Shown here: positions 16,471 through 25,741 of the stretch, piece after piece
How the letters are laid out: each line of letters opens with the position of its first letter
Position numbering within the stretch: position 1 is the stretch's first letter
From: Bacteroidales bacterium UBA5536
Lineage (GTDB): Bacteria > Bacteroidota > Bacteroidia > Bacteroidales > F082
DNA: 64,000 nt
Assembly (NCBI GenBank): GCA_002426795.1
Contig: DINQ01000021.1
Location: 62,339 to 126,338, forward strand
Reading direction: 5' to 3'
The notes under the pieces: model-generated
Database searches by the model: none
Told to the model about the DNA's origin: nothing
The model's input: only the letters and a program-made list of their open reading frames with translations
Translations under genes and position numbers: made by a program

Positions 16471-18120
16471 ATGTTTAAAATCAAAAAATTATCCTTACTG
16501 CTATTGATCGCATTTTTAGTTTCAGCCTGCGGTCACGCACCTGAAAAACAAAATGCACAACCCAAATTACTAGTTGGCGTAGTAATTGACCAGATGCGCT
16601 ACGATTACCTCTATCGTTTTTATGAGCAATATGGCGACAATGGTTTCAAAAGGCTGATGCACAAAGGGATGAATTTCACCTATGCGCATTTTAATTATGT
16701 GCCAACTTATACTGGTCCCGGCCATGCCAGTATTTATACGGGCACGACTCCGTATTACCATGGCATTATTTCAAACGATTGGTACGACCGTTCGCAGAAA
16801 AAAGTGTTTTATTGCGTCAGTGATACAGCCTATCAGACTATAGGTTCTGCAAATGGATCTGGTAAAATGTCGCCTCACCGACTGAAGACTTCAACCATTG
16901 GCGATCAGTTGCGCATGTCGAACAACGGCCTTTCGCGCGTGTTTGCAGCCTCAATCAAAGACAGGGCTTCAATCCTCCCTGGCGGACATATGGCCAATGC
17001 CGCCTACTGGTACGACGGTGATGAAGGAAATTTCGTTTCCTCGAGCTATTATATGGATTTATTGCCTGATTGGGTCACTAAATTCAATGCAGAACAAGTG
17101 CCTGCCAAGCTTATGAGCACAGACTGGACTCTATCACTGGCCGAAAAAGAATATGAGATTGTTATGCCCGACAACGGACCTGGAGAAAAGGACGTTTTTG
17201 GCGAAGGAGACAATACCTTTCCGCACAGTTTTGATAAAAAAAGCGACCTCGAAAAACTGGACCTGATCAAATCGACTCCATATGGAAATACGCTCTTAAC
17301 TGATTTTGTGATCAACCTGATGAAGCAGGAAGAGTTAGGCAAGGGAAAATACCCCGACATGCTGGCAGTTTCCTACTCATCGCCAGACTATATTGGTCAT
17401 TCTTACGGTCCAAATTCTGTTGAGATTATGGATACCTACGTCAAGATGGATCAGGAACTGGCACGGCTTTTTGCAGCGCTTGATGCACAGGTAGGCGCAG
17501 GCAATTACCTGCTCTTTCTAACAGCTGATCATGCCGTAAAACCCAACGCAGCCTATCTGGAAGCTAACCGCGTGCCCACAGGCTTCATCAGGACAAAGCT
17601 CATGAAAAGTGAACTCAACGATTTTGCCAAGGCACAGTTTGATGTGGATAACCTTGTAGAAACCATCGAATCGGGCAATATCTATCTCGATCACAAACTT
17701 TTGCTCGAAAACAAGCTCAAGTTACGTTCTGTAAGCGCAAGCCTGGTGACCCATATGCTGGATACCTATCCCGAACTGGCGACGATCGTTACCAGCGAAG
17801 AACTCAGGGGTAAATACCCGGAGCGTTCCATGTCGAATTTCATTCTCAACGGCTTCAATCCGGTTCAATCCGGAGATATTATTTTTGATCTTAGGGCCAA
17901 TTATGGCATGTCTGATAATACTGTAGGAACCACACACGGTACTTCATTCGATTACGATACACATGTTCCGCTATTGTTTTACGGATGGCACATCCATCAG
18001 GGCGAATCCAATAAGGAAGTGTATGTTGAAGATATTGCGCCAACATTGGCCTCAATCATGCGCATCCAGGAGCCGGAAGGCACTTTCGGTGTGCCAATCA
18101 TCAAACCTTACCAAAGGTAA
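16471..18120 (+). CDS. PafA-like alkaline phosphatase lipoprotein
   Basis: 549 residues with lipobox LVSACGH. Alkaline-phosphatase-superfamily motifs: metal Asp in VVIDQMRYDY (Asp40), nucleophilic Thr within PTYTGPGHAS (78-87), SNDWYDR, DYIGHSYGPNS, TADHAV and THGTSFDYD, giving the two zinc sites. This arrangement matches the calcium/phosphate-insensitive PafA enzymes of Bacteroidota that release phosphate from organic monoesters in the periplasm. It ends in a strong terminator. Confidence 0.9.
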   Translation: MFKIKKLSLLLLIAFLVSACGHAPEKQNAQPKLLVGVVIDQMRYDYLYRFYEQYGDNGFKRLMHKGMNFTYAHFNYVPTYTGPGHASIYTGTTPYYHGIISNDWYDRSQKKVFYCVSDTAYQTIGSANGSGKMSPHRLKTSTIGDQLRMSNNGLSRVFAASIKDRASILPGGHMANAAYWYDGDEGNFVSSSYYMDLLPDWVTKFNAEQVPAKLMSTDWTLSLAEKEYEIVMPDNGPGEKDVFGEGDNTFPHSFDKKSDLEKLDLIKSTPYGNTLLTDFVINLMKQEELGKGKYPDMLAVSYSSPDYIGHSYGPNSVEIMDTYVKMDQELARLFAALDAQVGAGNYLLFLTADHAVKPNAAYLEANRVPTGFIRTKLMKSELNDFAKAQFDVDNLVETIESGNIYLDHKLLLENKLKLRSVSASLVTHMLDTYPELATIVTSEELRGKYPERSMSNFILNGFNPVQSGDIIFDLRANYGMSDNTVGTTHGTSFDYDTHVPLLFYGWHIHQGESNKEVYVEDIAPTLASIMRIQEPEGTFGVPIIKPYQR

Positions 18121-18152
18121 TTCAGGTCGGTTTTATTCAGAAAGGAAACAAT

Positions 18153-18188
18153 GGGGCGTCTGTAGAATAACAGATGCCTCTTTTTTTT
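18153..18188 (+). terminator. Rho-independent terminator after the phosphatase
   Basis: GGCGTCTGT pairs with ACAGATGCC across loop AGAATA (one G-T pair), followed by TC and eight T. Confidence 0.85.
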
Positions 18189-18310
18189 AAAGTTGCGCCT
18201 CGTGTTCGAAAGGAAATCAAGCGATAGGCTCTCTTTTCGAATGATTTTCCACAAATTCCAAAATAATCTGCATCTTTGAGCCCAACAACTCCAACCACTA
18301 AAACAGCGCT

Positions 18311-19756
18311 ATGAAGAAACTACTTGCTAAAGTCAGCATTCCCCATGTCTTTATCTTCTTGTCGGCTATCATATTATTTTGCAGCGTTTTAACCTATATT
18401 GTTCCATCAGGAGCCTTTCAGCGCACGACAAAGACTTATAACCACATTGAACAAACAGTCATTGTTCCGGGTAGCTACCAGGTCATACCCAAGCACTTCT
18501 CAATCAAGGGATTCGTGCTTGGTGAAAATATAGAAGGTTATGCCAGTCCAACAAGCCTGCTAGGTTTATTTTCTTCCATTCCAAAAGGACTGAACCAGGC
18601 TGCGGCATTGATATTTTTTATTTTTATCATTGGCGCTGTTTTCAATCTGATTCAGCATACTGGTACGGTAAATGTTTTCGTTTTCAAATTGTTGAAAAAC
18701 TTTAGACACTCTCCAGTTCTTCTGACTTTTATTTTCTTCAGTGTTTTTGCGATGGCAGCCACTTTTCTGGGTATGGGGGCTGAGTTTCTTCCGCTGATTC
18801 CGGTACTCCTGATCCTTTCGAAGGAGATGGGTTATGACCGGGTGTTTGGCGTGGCCATTCTGTTGATTGCACAGGGAGTGGGCTGGGCATCTGCTGTTAC
18901 GAATCCTTTCAATGTGCAAATTGCTCAGCAGATTGCCGAATTGCCGATAGGTAGTGGCATCGGTTTGAGAATGGTGATGTTTGTGATTTGTTTCGCGATT
19001 GGTTTTTCGTTTTTGATGTTTTACGGACGCAGCGTCAAGCAGGACAAAATGAAGTCTGCGATGCCGGATGATACTTTCGAACTCAGCGAGGAATCGGTGC
19101 TTGTGGAAGAACCCATTACGAAAAGACATTACCTGATTGCTGCAACAGCGCTCTTGCTTTTTGGACTTATTTTGTTTGCTGTGCAAACAATGGGGTGGGG
19201 GCTGATTGAAATGACGGGTGGATTTTTTACCGTTGGATTGCTCACGATTCTCATCAGTGGGATGTCGGGTGATGAGTCGATGAAGGCTTTTGTAAAAGGT
19301 TTACAGATCATGATTGTGCCGGCATTGATTGTAGGTTTTGCAAGAGGTATTCAGGTGGTTTTGCTGGAAGGGCAAGTCATTGACACGGTTTTGTATCATG
19401 CAGCTTTGGTTCTGCAGAAGCTACCCAGACTACTGGCCGTCGAAGGGATGTTTATGTTTCAAACTGTGATGAACTTTTTCATCCCTTCAGCCTCTGGACA
19501 AGCCATGGTTTCGATGCCGCTCATGGTTCCGCTTTCTGATTTGCTGGGCATTACGCGTCAAACAGCAGTAATGGCCTTTGTTTCGGGCGACGGCTTTTCA
19601 AATCTTGTCATACCAACCAATGGGGTTTTAATGGCGATTTTGGGTATAGCCCAGGTGCCTTCTGAGAAGTGGTTCAAGTTTGTTTTGCCGCTTTTTCTCA
19701 TTCTTACCCTTGTTGCAGCAATGATGTTGCTTGTGGCAGTTGAGACCGGATATTGA
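18311..19756 (+). CDS. YfcC/DcuC-family carrier
   Basis: 481 residues with about twelve membrane helices. The N-terminal YIVPSGAFQR, an extracytoplasmic loop, GMGAEFLPLIPVLL, the AVTNPFNVQIAQ signature and FFIPSASGQAMVSMPL near the C-terminus are typical of the YfcC family of the C4-dicarboxylate/arginine-ornithine (DcuC, ArcD-like) group. Substrate is uncertain: dicarboxylate, basic amino acid or dipeptide. Single gene between a terminator and a phosphotransferase gene 30 nt downstream. Confidence 0.85.
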   Translation: MKKLLAKVSIPHVFIFLSAIILFCSVLTYIVPSGAFQRTTKTYNHIEQTVIVPGSYQVIPKHFSIKGFVLGENIEGYASPTSLLGLFSSIPKGLNQAAALIFFIFIIGAVFNLIQHTGTVNVFVFKLLKNFRHSPVLLTFIFFSVFAMAATFLGMGAEFLPLIPVLLILSKEMGYDRVFGVAILLIAQGVGWASAVTNPFNVQIAQQIAELPIGSGIGLRMVMFVICFAIGFSFLMFYGRSVKQDKMKSAMPDDTFELSEESVLVEEPITKRHYLIAATALLLFGLILFAVQTMGWGLIEMTGGFFTVGLLTILISGMSGDESMKAFVKGLQIMIVPALIVGFARGIQVVLLEGQVIDTVLYHAALVLQKLPRLLAVEGMFMFQTVMNFFIPSASGQAMVSMPLMVPLSDLLGITRQTAVMAFVSGDGFSNLVIPTNGVLMAILGIAQVPSEKWFKFVLPLFLILTLVAAMMLLVAVETGY

Positions 19757-19786
19757 ACTATATTTATATATTCATCTTGCATACAA

Positions 19787-20401
19787 TTGATTGCACTTAT
19801 TATAAATATTCCAACCGGCCTGATTTTGTTTCGATTGTTGCTGGCACCTATCATACTTATTCTGGCTCTTTACGTTGGTGAAAGTGCAAAGCCCCTGTTG
19901 CTGGTTTTAATGTATCTGGGGCTGCTGTCCGACATTCTTGACGGAATAATTGCCCGAAAAATGAATTTGTCAACAGCAAAGCTTCGAAGAATGGATAGTC
20001 AGACCGACATGGTTTTTTGGCTTTCGTTTGGCATCTCATCATGGATTTTATACCCTGAACTGATGCACGACAACATCATACCCATATGGATCATTTTAGG
20101 TATGGAAGCCACCGTTTATGCGATCAGTCTGATCAAATTTAAGAGAGAAACCTGCACACATGCTTTCCTTTCAAAAATATGGGGTGTTTCACTCCTGGTC
20201 GCCTTTACCTCCCTTATTGGGTTCAACCATGCTGGTTTGCCCTTTATGATTGCAATTATCCTCGGACTTATTTCGCATATCGACAGAATTCTCATCACAC
20301 TGATTTTGCCGGTATGGACACATGATATACCAAGTGCCTACCATGCATTTTTGATCAGAAAAGGGAAAGATTTTAAACGCAACAGATTTCTAAATGGGTA
20401 G
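19787..20401 (+). CDS. CDP-alcohol phosphatidyltransferase-family membrane protein
   Basis: 204 residues, about six membrane helices. The active-site motif reads SDILDGIIARKMNLSTAKLR followed by RMDSQTD: all four Asp and the AR pair of D-x2-D-G-x2-A-R-x8-G-x3-D-x3-D are there, but the second Gly is Leu. The family joins CDP-linked donors to alcohols in phospholipid synthesis; the acceptor here is unknown. No suitable ATG lies at the N-terminus; TTG at 19787 is taken as start. Confidence 0.8.
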   Translation: MIALIINIPTGLILFRLLLAPIILILALYVGESAKPLLLVLMYLGLLSDILDGIIARKMNLSTAKLRRMDSQTDMVFWLSFGISSWILYPELMHDNIIPIWIILGMEATVYAISLIKFKRETCTHAFLSKIWGVSLLVAFTSLIGFNHAGLPFMIAIILGLISHIDRILITLILPVWTHDIPSAYHAFLIRKGKDFKRNRFLNG

Positions 20402-20501
20402 TTCCTTTTTCTAGACCTCAAGTTATTGGGTGATGTTCTGAATATTCATTAAATTTATCGGGTTGAATCACCAAACCAATGCCAAACAAAACATCGCCAG
20501 C

Positions 20502-22319
20502 ATGCGCAAACAAGCTTTAAATATACTGACTGTTTTCCTATTATTCACCTGCTGCTCAAATGGAATCTATGCTCAGTTTTTCGAAAAAACAGCTGATAAA
20601 TGGACGATGCTGGTCGATGGAAAACCATTTGAAATTAAAGGCGTAACATTTGGCTTTAACAATCATCCTGAGCTTTACGACAGCCTTTTTCAGGATTTAC
20701 AGTATTTGGGAGTCAACAGTATAAGAACATGGGGAACTGACGAAAATACCCCAAAATTGTTGGAAGTTGCGCACCGTTATGGTATCAAGGTCATGGTCGG
20801 AATCTGGATGCGGCATGGGCGCCCTGGCATGGAAGACGACGACAGTTTTAACTACCTCGCAGACACGACAGGAATGAACAGTATGTACAAAAGCGCTATC
20901 GAAACAGTACAGAAATTCAAGGATCACCCTGCTGTTTTGAGCTGGGGTGTGGGCAACGAAGTTTACCTCAATCTGGCTACCGATGCTGAAAAAAAAGCCT
21001 ATTCCATCTTCCTCGAAAGTGTTTGCAGCAAAATAAAATCCATTGATCCCACGCATCCTGTTACCTCCGTAGAAGCATGGACCTTTGGGCTCGAATGGTG
21101 GCAGCAGTATGTCCCTTCAGTGGATATTTATGGACTCAATAGTTACGGTCGTGGCGCTGATTTTTTGCAGGCCGAATTGACAAAAAAGGGAATAGACAAA
21201 CCTTATATAGTCACGGAATTTGGTGTTACAGGAGAATGGGATGCTCATGCAGACAAAAACGGCGTCAAAATTGAGCCCTCAGATTCCCAAAAATACGATG
21301 CTATAGTAACTGGTTTCCACGATTGGATCAGGCCAAAACCTGCATGTTTGGGTGTATTTGTTTTTCACTATGGAAATGGGAGTGATTTTGGTGCATCATG
21401 GTTGCTGACACATTTTGATGGCAAGAAACGGCCGCAATACTGGGCCATCAGAGAGGCTTTCACGGGACAAAAACCGGGAAATTATGTACCGGCGATTTCG
21501 ACCTTTACGTTGCCTGATAGAAGCTTCAGCAGTGGAAGTTGGGTGCCTGTTGACCTTCATATAACCGATGCTGAGCATGACAGCCTGTCAATCGAATTTT
21601 ATTACAACCAACGCACAGGAAGTCGTAAAAGACGAAATCAACTCAACCCATTGGTTTTTCGGGGCGATATAACCCAAGGCTTCGAAATTCAGTTGCCTGC
21701 TGAAAATGGCCCGGTAAAAATTTACGCTATAGTGCAAGATGCTGTTGGAAATATAGGTATAGCTTCAGCATCAGTTGTTGTGATTGATGAGCAGGCAGCT
21801 CAAAGAAAATATTTTGTTCCCAAGGTCAGACTGCCTTTCTATGTTTATCGTGACAATGAAAACCTGCCTTATTCTCCTTCAGGCTATATGGGCAATTACA
21901 AAGCCATGACAGTCGACCTGGATCAATCTGAGGAGGTATATGCTGGAAAAACAGCCATCAGGATACGCTACAAGGCGCGAACAGACTGGTATGGATTGGC
22001 GTTGATGGATCCGGCCAACGATTGGGGCGACATCCTTGGAGGATACGATATCAGCGGCGCGAAAAACTTTAGTTTCTGGGCAAAAGCAAATGATACCAAT
22101 GTCAAAATTACCATTGGTTTTGGTTTGATTGGACAGGACAAAGCCTTTCCGGATTCAGGAAAAAAATCAACAGAAATAACCCTGACAAAGGAATGGAAAC
22201 AATATAGCATACGCATCAAAAAGACGGATCTCAGTTGTATCCGGTCGGGTTTGGTACTTTTTTCGGCGGGCAATGGTTTTCCATATGAGATTTACCTGGA
22301 TGATGTGGTTTTTGAATAG
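20502..22319 (+). CDS. GH-A clan glycoside hydrolase (GH2-like TIM barrel) with C-terminal beta-sandwich
   Basis: ATG at 20502 gives 605 residues with a signal peptide ending IYAQ; a TTG at 20463 is rejected. The barrel (about 30-320) has NSIRTWG, acid/base Glu in VGNEVYL and nucleophile Glu in IVTEFGVTGEW, as in GH2/GH5-type clan GH-A enzymes. A middle beta-domain (about 335-440) and a carbohydrate-binding-like sandwich (about 460-603, ending EIYLDDVVFE) follow. Probably periplasmic; beta-glucan or mannan substrates are guesses. Confidence 0.85.
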   Translation: MRKQALNILTVFLLFTCCSNGIYAQFFEKTADKWTMLVDGKPFEIKGVTFGFNNHPELYDSLFQDLQYLGVNSIRTWGTDENTPKLLEVAHRYGIKVMVGIWMRHGRPGMEDDDSFNYLADTTGMNSMYKSAIETVQKFKDHPAVLSWGVGNEVYLNLATDAEKKAYSIFLESVCSKIKSIDPTHPVTSVEAWTFGLEWWQQYVPSVDIYGLNSYGRGADFLQAELTKKGIDKPYIVTEFGVTGEWDAHADKNGVKIEPSDSQKYDAIVTGFHDWIRPKPACLGVFVFHYGNGSDFGASWLLTHFDGKKRPQYWAIREAFTGQKPGNYVPAISTFTLPDRSFSSGSWVPVDLHITDAEHDSLSIEFYYNQRTGSRKRRNQLNPLVFRGDITQGFEIQLPAENGPVKIYAIVQDAVGNIGIASASVVVIDEQAAQRKYFVPKVRLPFYVYRDNENLPYSPSGYMGNYKAMTVDLDQSEEVYAGKTAIRIRYKARTDWYGLALMDPANDWGDILGGYDISGAKNFSFWAKANDTNVKITIGFGLIGQDKAFPDSGKKSTEITLTKEWKQYSIRIKKTDLSCIRSGLVLFSAGNGFPYEIYLDDVVFE

Positions 22320-22489
22320 GAATCGTAAAATACCGGAAAGATTCATCAATTCATTTTCATTTGCTTTGAAAGGAGGTATTTCATTTTTCAAAATGCAATA
22401 GAAAGTCAAATTCCTTAATGACAACGGCCTTTGCGCAAAACAAAAGTGGCTACTTCATTGTTTACCATCAAGCACAAACCGCGTGAGTA

Positions 22490-22780
22490 ATGATGAGCAA
22501 GTCCTTCGAATTGACTTCTGTAGAAACAGACAGAATTATTGAAATGGCCTGGGAGGACCGGACGCCTTTTGAGGCCATTTATATCCAATTCGAATTGGCA
22601 GAGTCTGAGGTCATCAAGCTGATGCGCCGTGCACTCAAACCATCCTCTTTCAGGTTATGGAGAAAACGTGTGAATAGTGGAATCAGCCAGAAACACCTGA
22701 AAAAGCGGTCAGCCGATATTCGTCGGTTTAAAAGTCCAGGTCAAAGATTGATTTCAAACAACAAAATCCCAAAGCGATAG
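22490..22780 (+). CDS. TIGR03643-type protein of the cryptochrome cluster
   Basis: 96 residues, basic and soluble. IIEMAWEDRTPFEAI and SEVIKLMRRALKPSSFRLWRKR match the family TIGR03643 (also DUF2805), small helix-turn-helix-like proteins of unknown function found beside photolyase/cryptochrome genes. First gene of a four-gene block on the plus strand; the downstream frame is already open before this gene ends, suggesting coupling. A second ATG follows immediately (22493). Confidence 0.85.
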   Translation: MMSKSFELTSVETDRIIEMAWEDRTPFEAIYIQFELAESEVIKLMRRALKPSSFRLWRKRVNSGISQKHLKKRSADIRRFKSPGQRLISNNKIPKR

Positions 22781-22815
22781 ACTTTCCGACTGAAATACAA
22801 GCCATTGAGCAAAGG

Positions 22816-23889
22816 ATGCGGAGCATCGATCCTGTTGCGTATGCACGGACCCGTAACTATGTGGATGGTGCGGTGACGCGCCTGAGCCCCTACATATCGC
22901 GCGGAGTGATTTCAACAAGAAAGGTATATGCATACATAAAATCACTTGGTTTACCCTGGAACCAAACAGAAAAGCTGGTGCAGGAATTGGCCTGGAGAGA
23001 CTACTGGCAGCAGGTTTGGTTAGCGAAAGGTGATCTCATCAAAACCGACCTTCGAAACACACAATATCCTGTCGCATATCATGGCATTCCGCAGGCAGTC
23101 TTGGAGGCCAAAACCGGCATCAACGCTGTCGATCAGGCCATTCAGGAACTATATCGCACAGGTTATATGCACAACCATATGCGGATGTACGTAGCTTCGA
23201 TCTGTTGTAACATTGCACAGGCTCACTGGTTTGTGCCGGCTAAATGGCTATATTTCCATCTGCTGGATGGCGATCTGGCCAGCAATCACTTGAGTTGGCA
23301 ATGGGTGGCTGGTACCAATTCGAATAAGAAATACTTTGCCAACCAGGAAAATATCAATACGTATTTTAACAGCAAACAGCGAAATACCTTTTTGGATGTA
23401 GGTTACGATCAGTTTGATGGTCTTGAAATACCTGAAATGCTTCAAGAGACCGGAACATTTGATGCAAAAACCATACTCCCTGTCATTCAAAATTCCAAGC
23501 TTGATTCTACTGCTATTACCCTGATTTACAATTATTATAACCTCGACCCAGATTGGCACAAAGGTGAGGCCGTTCAACGTGTTTTGTTATTGGAACCTTC
23601 TTTTTTTGAAGAATATCCGGTGAGTGCCAAAAACATAGAATTTGTCCTGAAACTGGCCAAAAATATCGAAGGTATTAAGCTATTTGTAGGTGAGTTTTCC
23701 GAGTTGCAGCATCAGCTATCAACAAATCATATCTATTTTAAAGAACACCCTGCCAACAGGCACTATCAGGGCAGGGAAGAATCCCGTGACTGGATGTGCG
23801 ATGTTTTCGGTTATTTTCCTTCATTCTTTGCCTTTTGGAAAAAGTGTAAAAACGAGTTGACCCAGCCTCAATCAAAAGCCTTATTTTAG
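22816..23889 (+). CDS. Photolyase FAD-binding-domain protein lacking the N-terminal domain
   Basis: 357 residues. Residues 1-200 are the photolyase/cryptochrome FAD-binding domain: AVTRLSPYISRGVIS, ELAWRDYWQQV, TGYMHNHMRMYVAS, GDLASNHLSWQWVAG. The usual N-terminal alpha/beta antenna domain is absent. Instead the last 120 residues (RVLLLEPSFFEEYPV.., GIKLFVGEFSEL.., DWMCDVFGYFPSFFAFWKK) look alpha/beta and are not part of the standard fold. The homologous N-terminus seems to continue upstream of this ATG (FPTEIQAIEQR), but no ATG/GTG/TTG is available there. Repair or signalling role unknown. Confidence 0.85.
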   Translation: MRSIDPVAYARTRNYVDGAVTRLSPYISRGVISTRKVYAYIKSLGLPWNQTEKLVQELAWRDYWQQVWLAKGDLIKTDLRNTQYPVAYHGIPQAVLEAKTGINAVDQAIQELYRTGYMHNHMRMYVASICCNIAQAHWFVPAKWLYFHLLDGDLASNHLSWQWVAGTNSNKKYFANQENINTYFNSKQRNTFLDVGYDQFDGLEIPEMLQETGTFDAKTILPVIQNSKLDSTAITLIYNYYNLDPDWHKGEAVQRVLLLEPSFFEEYPVSAKNIEFVLKLAKNIEGIKLFVGEFSELQHQLSTNHIYFKEHPANRHYQGREESRDWMCDVFGYFPSFFAFWKKCKNELTQPQSKALF

Positions 23890-23891
23890 AC

Positions 23892-24029
23892 ATGAAAAAG
23901 AGCGAATTGCCCTCAAAAGTCTGTCCGGTTTGTCAGCGCTCCTTCAACTGGCGCAAGAAATGGGAACGCGACTGGGACCAGGTGATCTATTGCAGCGAAA
24001 GATGTAAACGCAACAAATCCAATGCATAA
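23892..24029 (+). CDS. DUF2256 zinc-binding peptide
   Basis: A 45-residue protein starting MKKSELPSKVCPVCQRSFNW, ending RCKRNKSNA. The paired CPVC and C-x3-C (YCSERC) plus the WRKKWERDWD segment are the DUF2256 signature. Such proteins are regularly found beside cryptochrome genes; function unknown, perhaps zinc-mediated nucleic-acid or partner binding. It starts 2 nt after the previous stop and overlaps the cryptochrome start by 8 nt, so all are probably translated together. Confidence 0.9.
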   Translation: MKKSELPSKVCPVCQRSFNWRKKWERDWDQVIYCSERCKRNKSNA

Positions 24030-25341
24030 AACCGCTTTCATTTTATTCCCACATCAGCTTTTTGCTGATACAAGTCTCTTCGATAAAATGCAGGATGTTT
24101 ACCTGATTGAGGAGTTTCTCTTTTTTCGCCAATATCGTTTTCATAAACAGAAACTGGCTTTTCACCGGGCTTCGATGAAATATTACCAGCAATATCTTCA
24201 AGCAGAAGGCATCAATGTACGATATATTCAATCTGATCATCACCTAGCTGATATCCGCGTCTTTGCAAATGAGGTTGAAGAAAGAAACATCAGTGATATA
24301 CATATAATCGACCCGACAGACCAATGGCTCGAAAAACGCATCAGACAGGCTGCTGTATCAGTCAAACTGACCGTACATGAAAGCCCGATGTTTTTGAATT
24401 CCAAAAAGGATCTGGCAGCGTTTTTCAGAGCAGATAAAACGTCCTATTTTCAAACGACATTCTACAAACAAGAACGAAAAAAGCACAGCATTTTAATAGA
24501 TGAGTCCGGACAGCCGCTCGGTGGAAAGTGGACATTCGATGGTGAAAACCGCAAGAAGTTTCCAAAGGGAAAAACACCGCCACCAGTTTATTTTCCTGCC
24601 CAGTCAGCATTTTGGACGGAAGCCGTAACCTATGTAGAAAAGCACTTCTCGGAAAATCCGGGTCAATTATCCGGAAGCCGGATTTACCCCATCACCCACC
24701 AGGAATCAGCCGATTGGTTTGAGCAGTTTCTACTCCACCGTTTTGCGCAATTTGGCGATTATGAAGATGCTTTGGCGTATAACTCTTTCCTGCTCAACCA
24801 CAGCCTGTTATCGCCATTGCTCAATAGCGGACTGCTGCTACCGCATGATGTTATTCAGAAAACATTGACACATGCCAATGAAAACAAAGTCGCGTTAAAT
24901 TCTACTGAAGGTTTTGTCCGTCAGATAATTGGCTGGCGTGAGTTTGTCCGTGGTATTTACGAGGTCAAAGGGTCCTTTGCCCGCACACGAAATTTCTGGA
25001 ATTTTAACCGAAAAATTCCACAGTCCTTTTATAACGGTACAACTGGAATTGGCCCCATTGACCAAACAATCAAAAAAGTTCAGCAAACTGCTTATGCGCA
25101 TCATATCGAACGACTGATGGTGCTGGGAAACTTCATGTTGTTGTGCGAATTCGATCCGGATGAGGTTTACCGTTGGTTTATGGAGCTTTTCATCGATGCC
25201 TACGATTGGGTTATGGTGCCGAATGTTTATGGGATGAGCCAGTTTGCTGATGGTGGCATCTTTGCGACAAAACCATACATCAGCGGATCGAACTATCTGA
25301 AAAAGATGAGTGATTTTAAGGGGGGGGTGATTGGGAATTGA
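24022..25341 (+). CDS. Cryptochrome/photolyase-related protein, C-terminus frameshifted
   Basis: 439 residues as read; about 495 if the frame is restored to the stop at 25508. The N-terminal half (AFILFPHQLF, FFRQYRFHKQKLAFHRASM) is the photolyase-related (DPRP) domain and the C-terminal half binds FAD: ALNSTEGFVRQIIGWREFVRG, GIGPIDQTIKKVQ, WVMVPNVYGMSQFADGG, ATKPYISGSNYLKKMSD. The four cysteines that bind a 4Fe-4S cluster in FeS-type bacterial cryptochromes are not seen. A run of eight G (25320-25327) throws the frame off; see the next entry. Likely a (6-4)-type photolyase or light sensor. Confidence 0.88.
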   Translation: MHKTAFILFPHQLFADTSLFDKMQDVYLIEEFLFFRQYRFHKQKLAFHRASMKYYQQYLQAEGINVRYIQSDHHLADIRVFANEVEERNISDIHIIDPTDQWLEKRIRQAAVSVKLTVHESPMFLNSKKDLAAFFRADKTSYFQTTFYKQERKKHSILIDESGQPLGGKWTFDGENRKKFPKGKTPPPVYFPAQSAFWTEAVTYVEKHFSENPGQLSGSRIYPITHQESADWFEQFLLHRFAQFGDYEDALAYNSFLLNHSLLSPLLNSGLLLPHDVIQKTLTHANENKVALNSTEGFVRQIIGWREFVRGIYEVKGSFARTRNFWNFNRKIPQSFYNGTTGIGPIDQTIKKVQQTAYAHHIERLMVLGNFMLLCEFDPDEVYRWFMELFIDAYDWVMVPNVYGMSQFADGGIFATKPYISGSNYLKKMSDFKGGVIGN

Positions 25342-25508
25342 TCTGGGATGCCTTGTTTTGGAGATTTATCGATAAACACCGAGATTTCTTTGTCGCCAAT
25401 AACAGAACATCGATGATGGTGCGAACCTACGATCGTATGCCTGAGAACAAACGCAAAAACCTGCATGAAAAGGCAAAGGAGTTTATAGCGCATCACCTGG
25501 AAAAGTGA
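25320..25508 (+). other. G8 tract and out-of-frame C-terminus of the cryptochrome
   Basis: After G8 the annotated frame ends at TGA 25339-25341. One base further on, the sequence continues DWELIWDALFWRFIDKHRDF.. to ..KAKEFIAHHLEK and stops at 25506-25508, exactly the family's C-terminal end. Six or nine G would restore the frame. Either a homopolymer error, a recent mutation, or a slippage switch. Confidence 0.85.
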
Positions 25509-25741
25509 ATGATAGCGATGCCCAGTCTGGTGAATGGAATAATTGTGTTTTTTTAGAAAAATATAGTCTTTAGCTATTGTATTGTGGGTATAAATTTCAC
25601 TTAATTTTATACCGGTTAGTCGCAGCAAACATGAGAACTTTCCTGTCAGACACGGGTTCGAAAAGTCTTTCTACTATTCTTGTTTTGCACAGATGCAGCA
25701 CCAAATCAATGTCTTATTTATTGAAACCAGATTAACCAACC

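Noticed and set aside
18566..19186. 206-codon minus-strand open frame
   Set aside because: Antisense to the YfcC carrier with low-complexity, Lys/His/Gln-rich translation.
25640..25670. GGGTTCGA segment as part of a tRNA T-arm
   Set aside because: No acceptor or anticodon stem around it.
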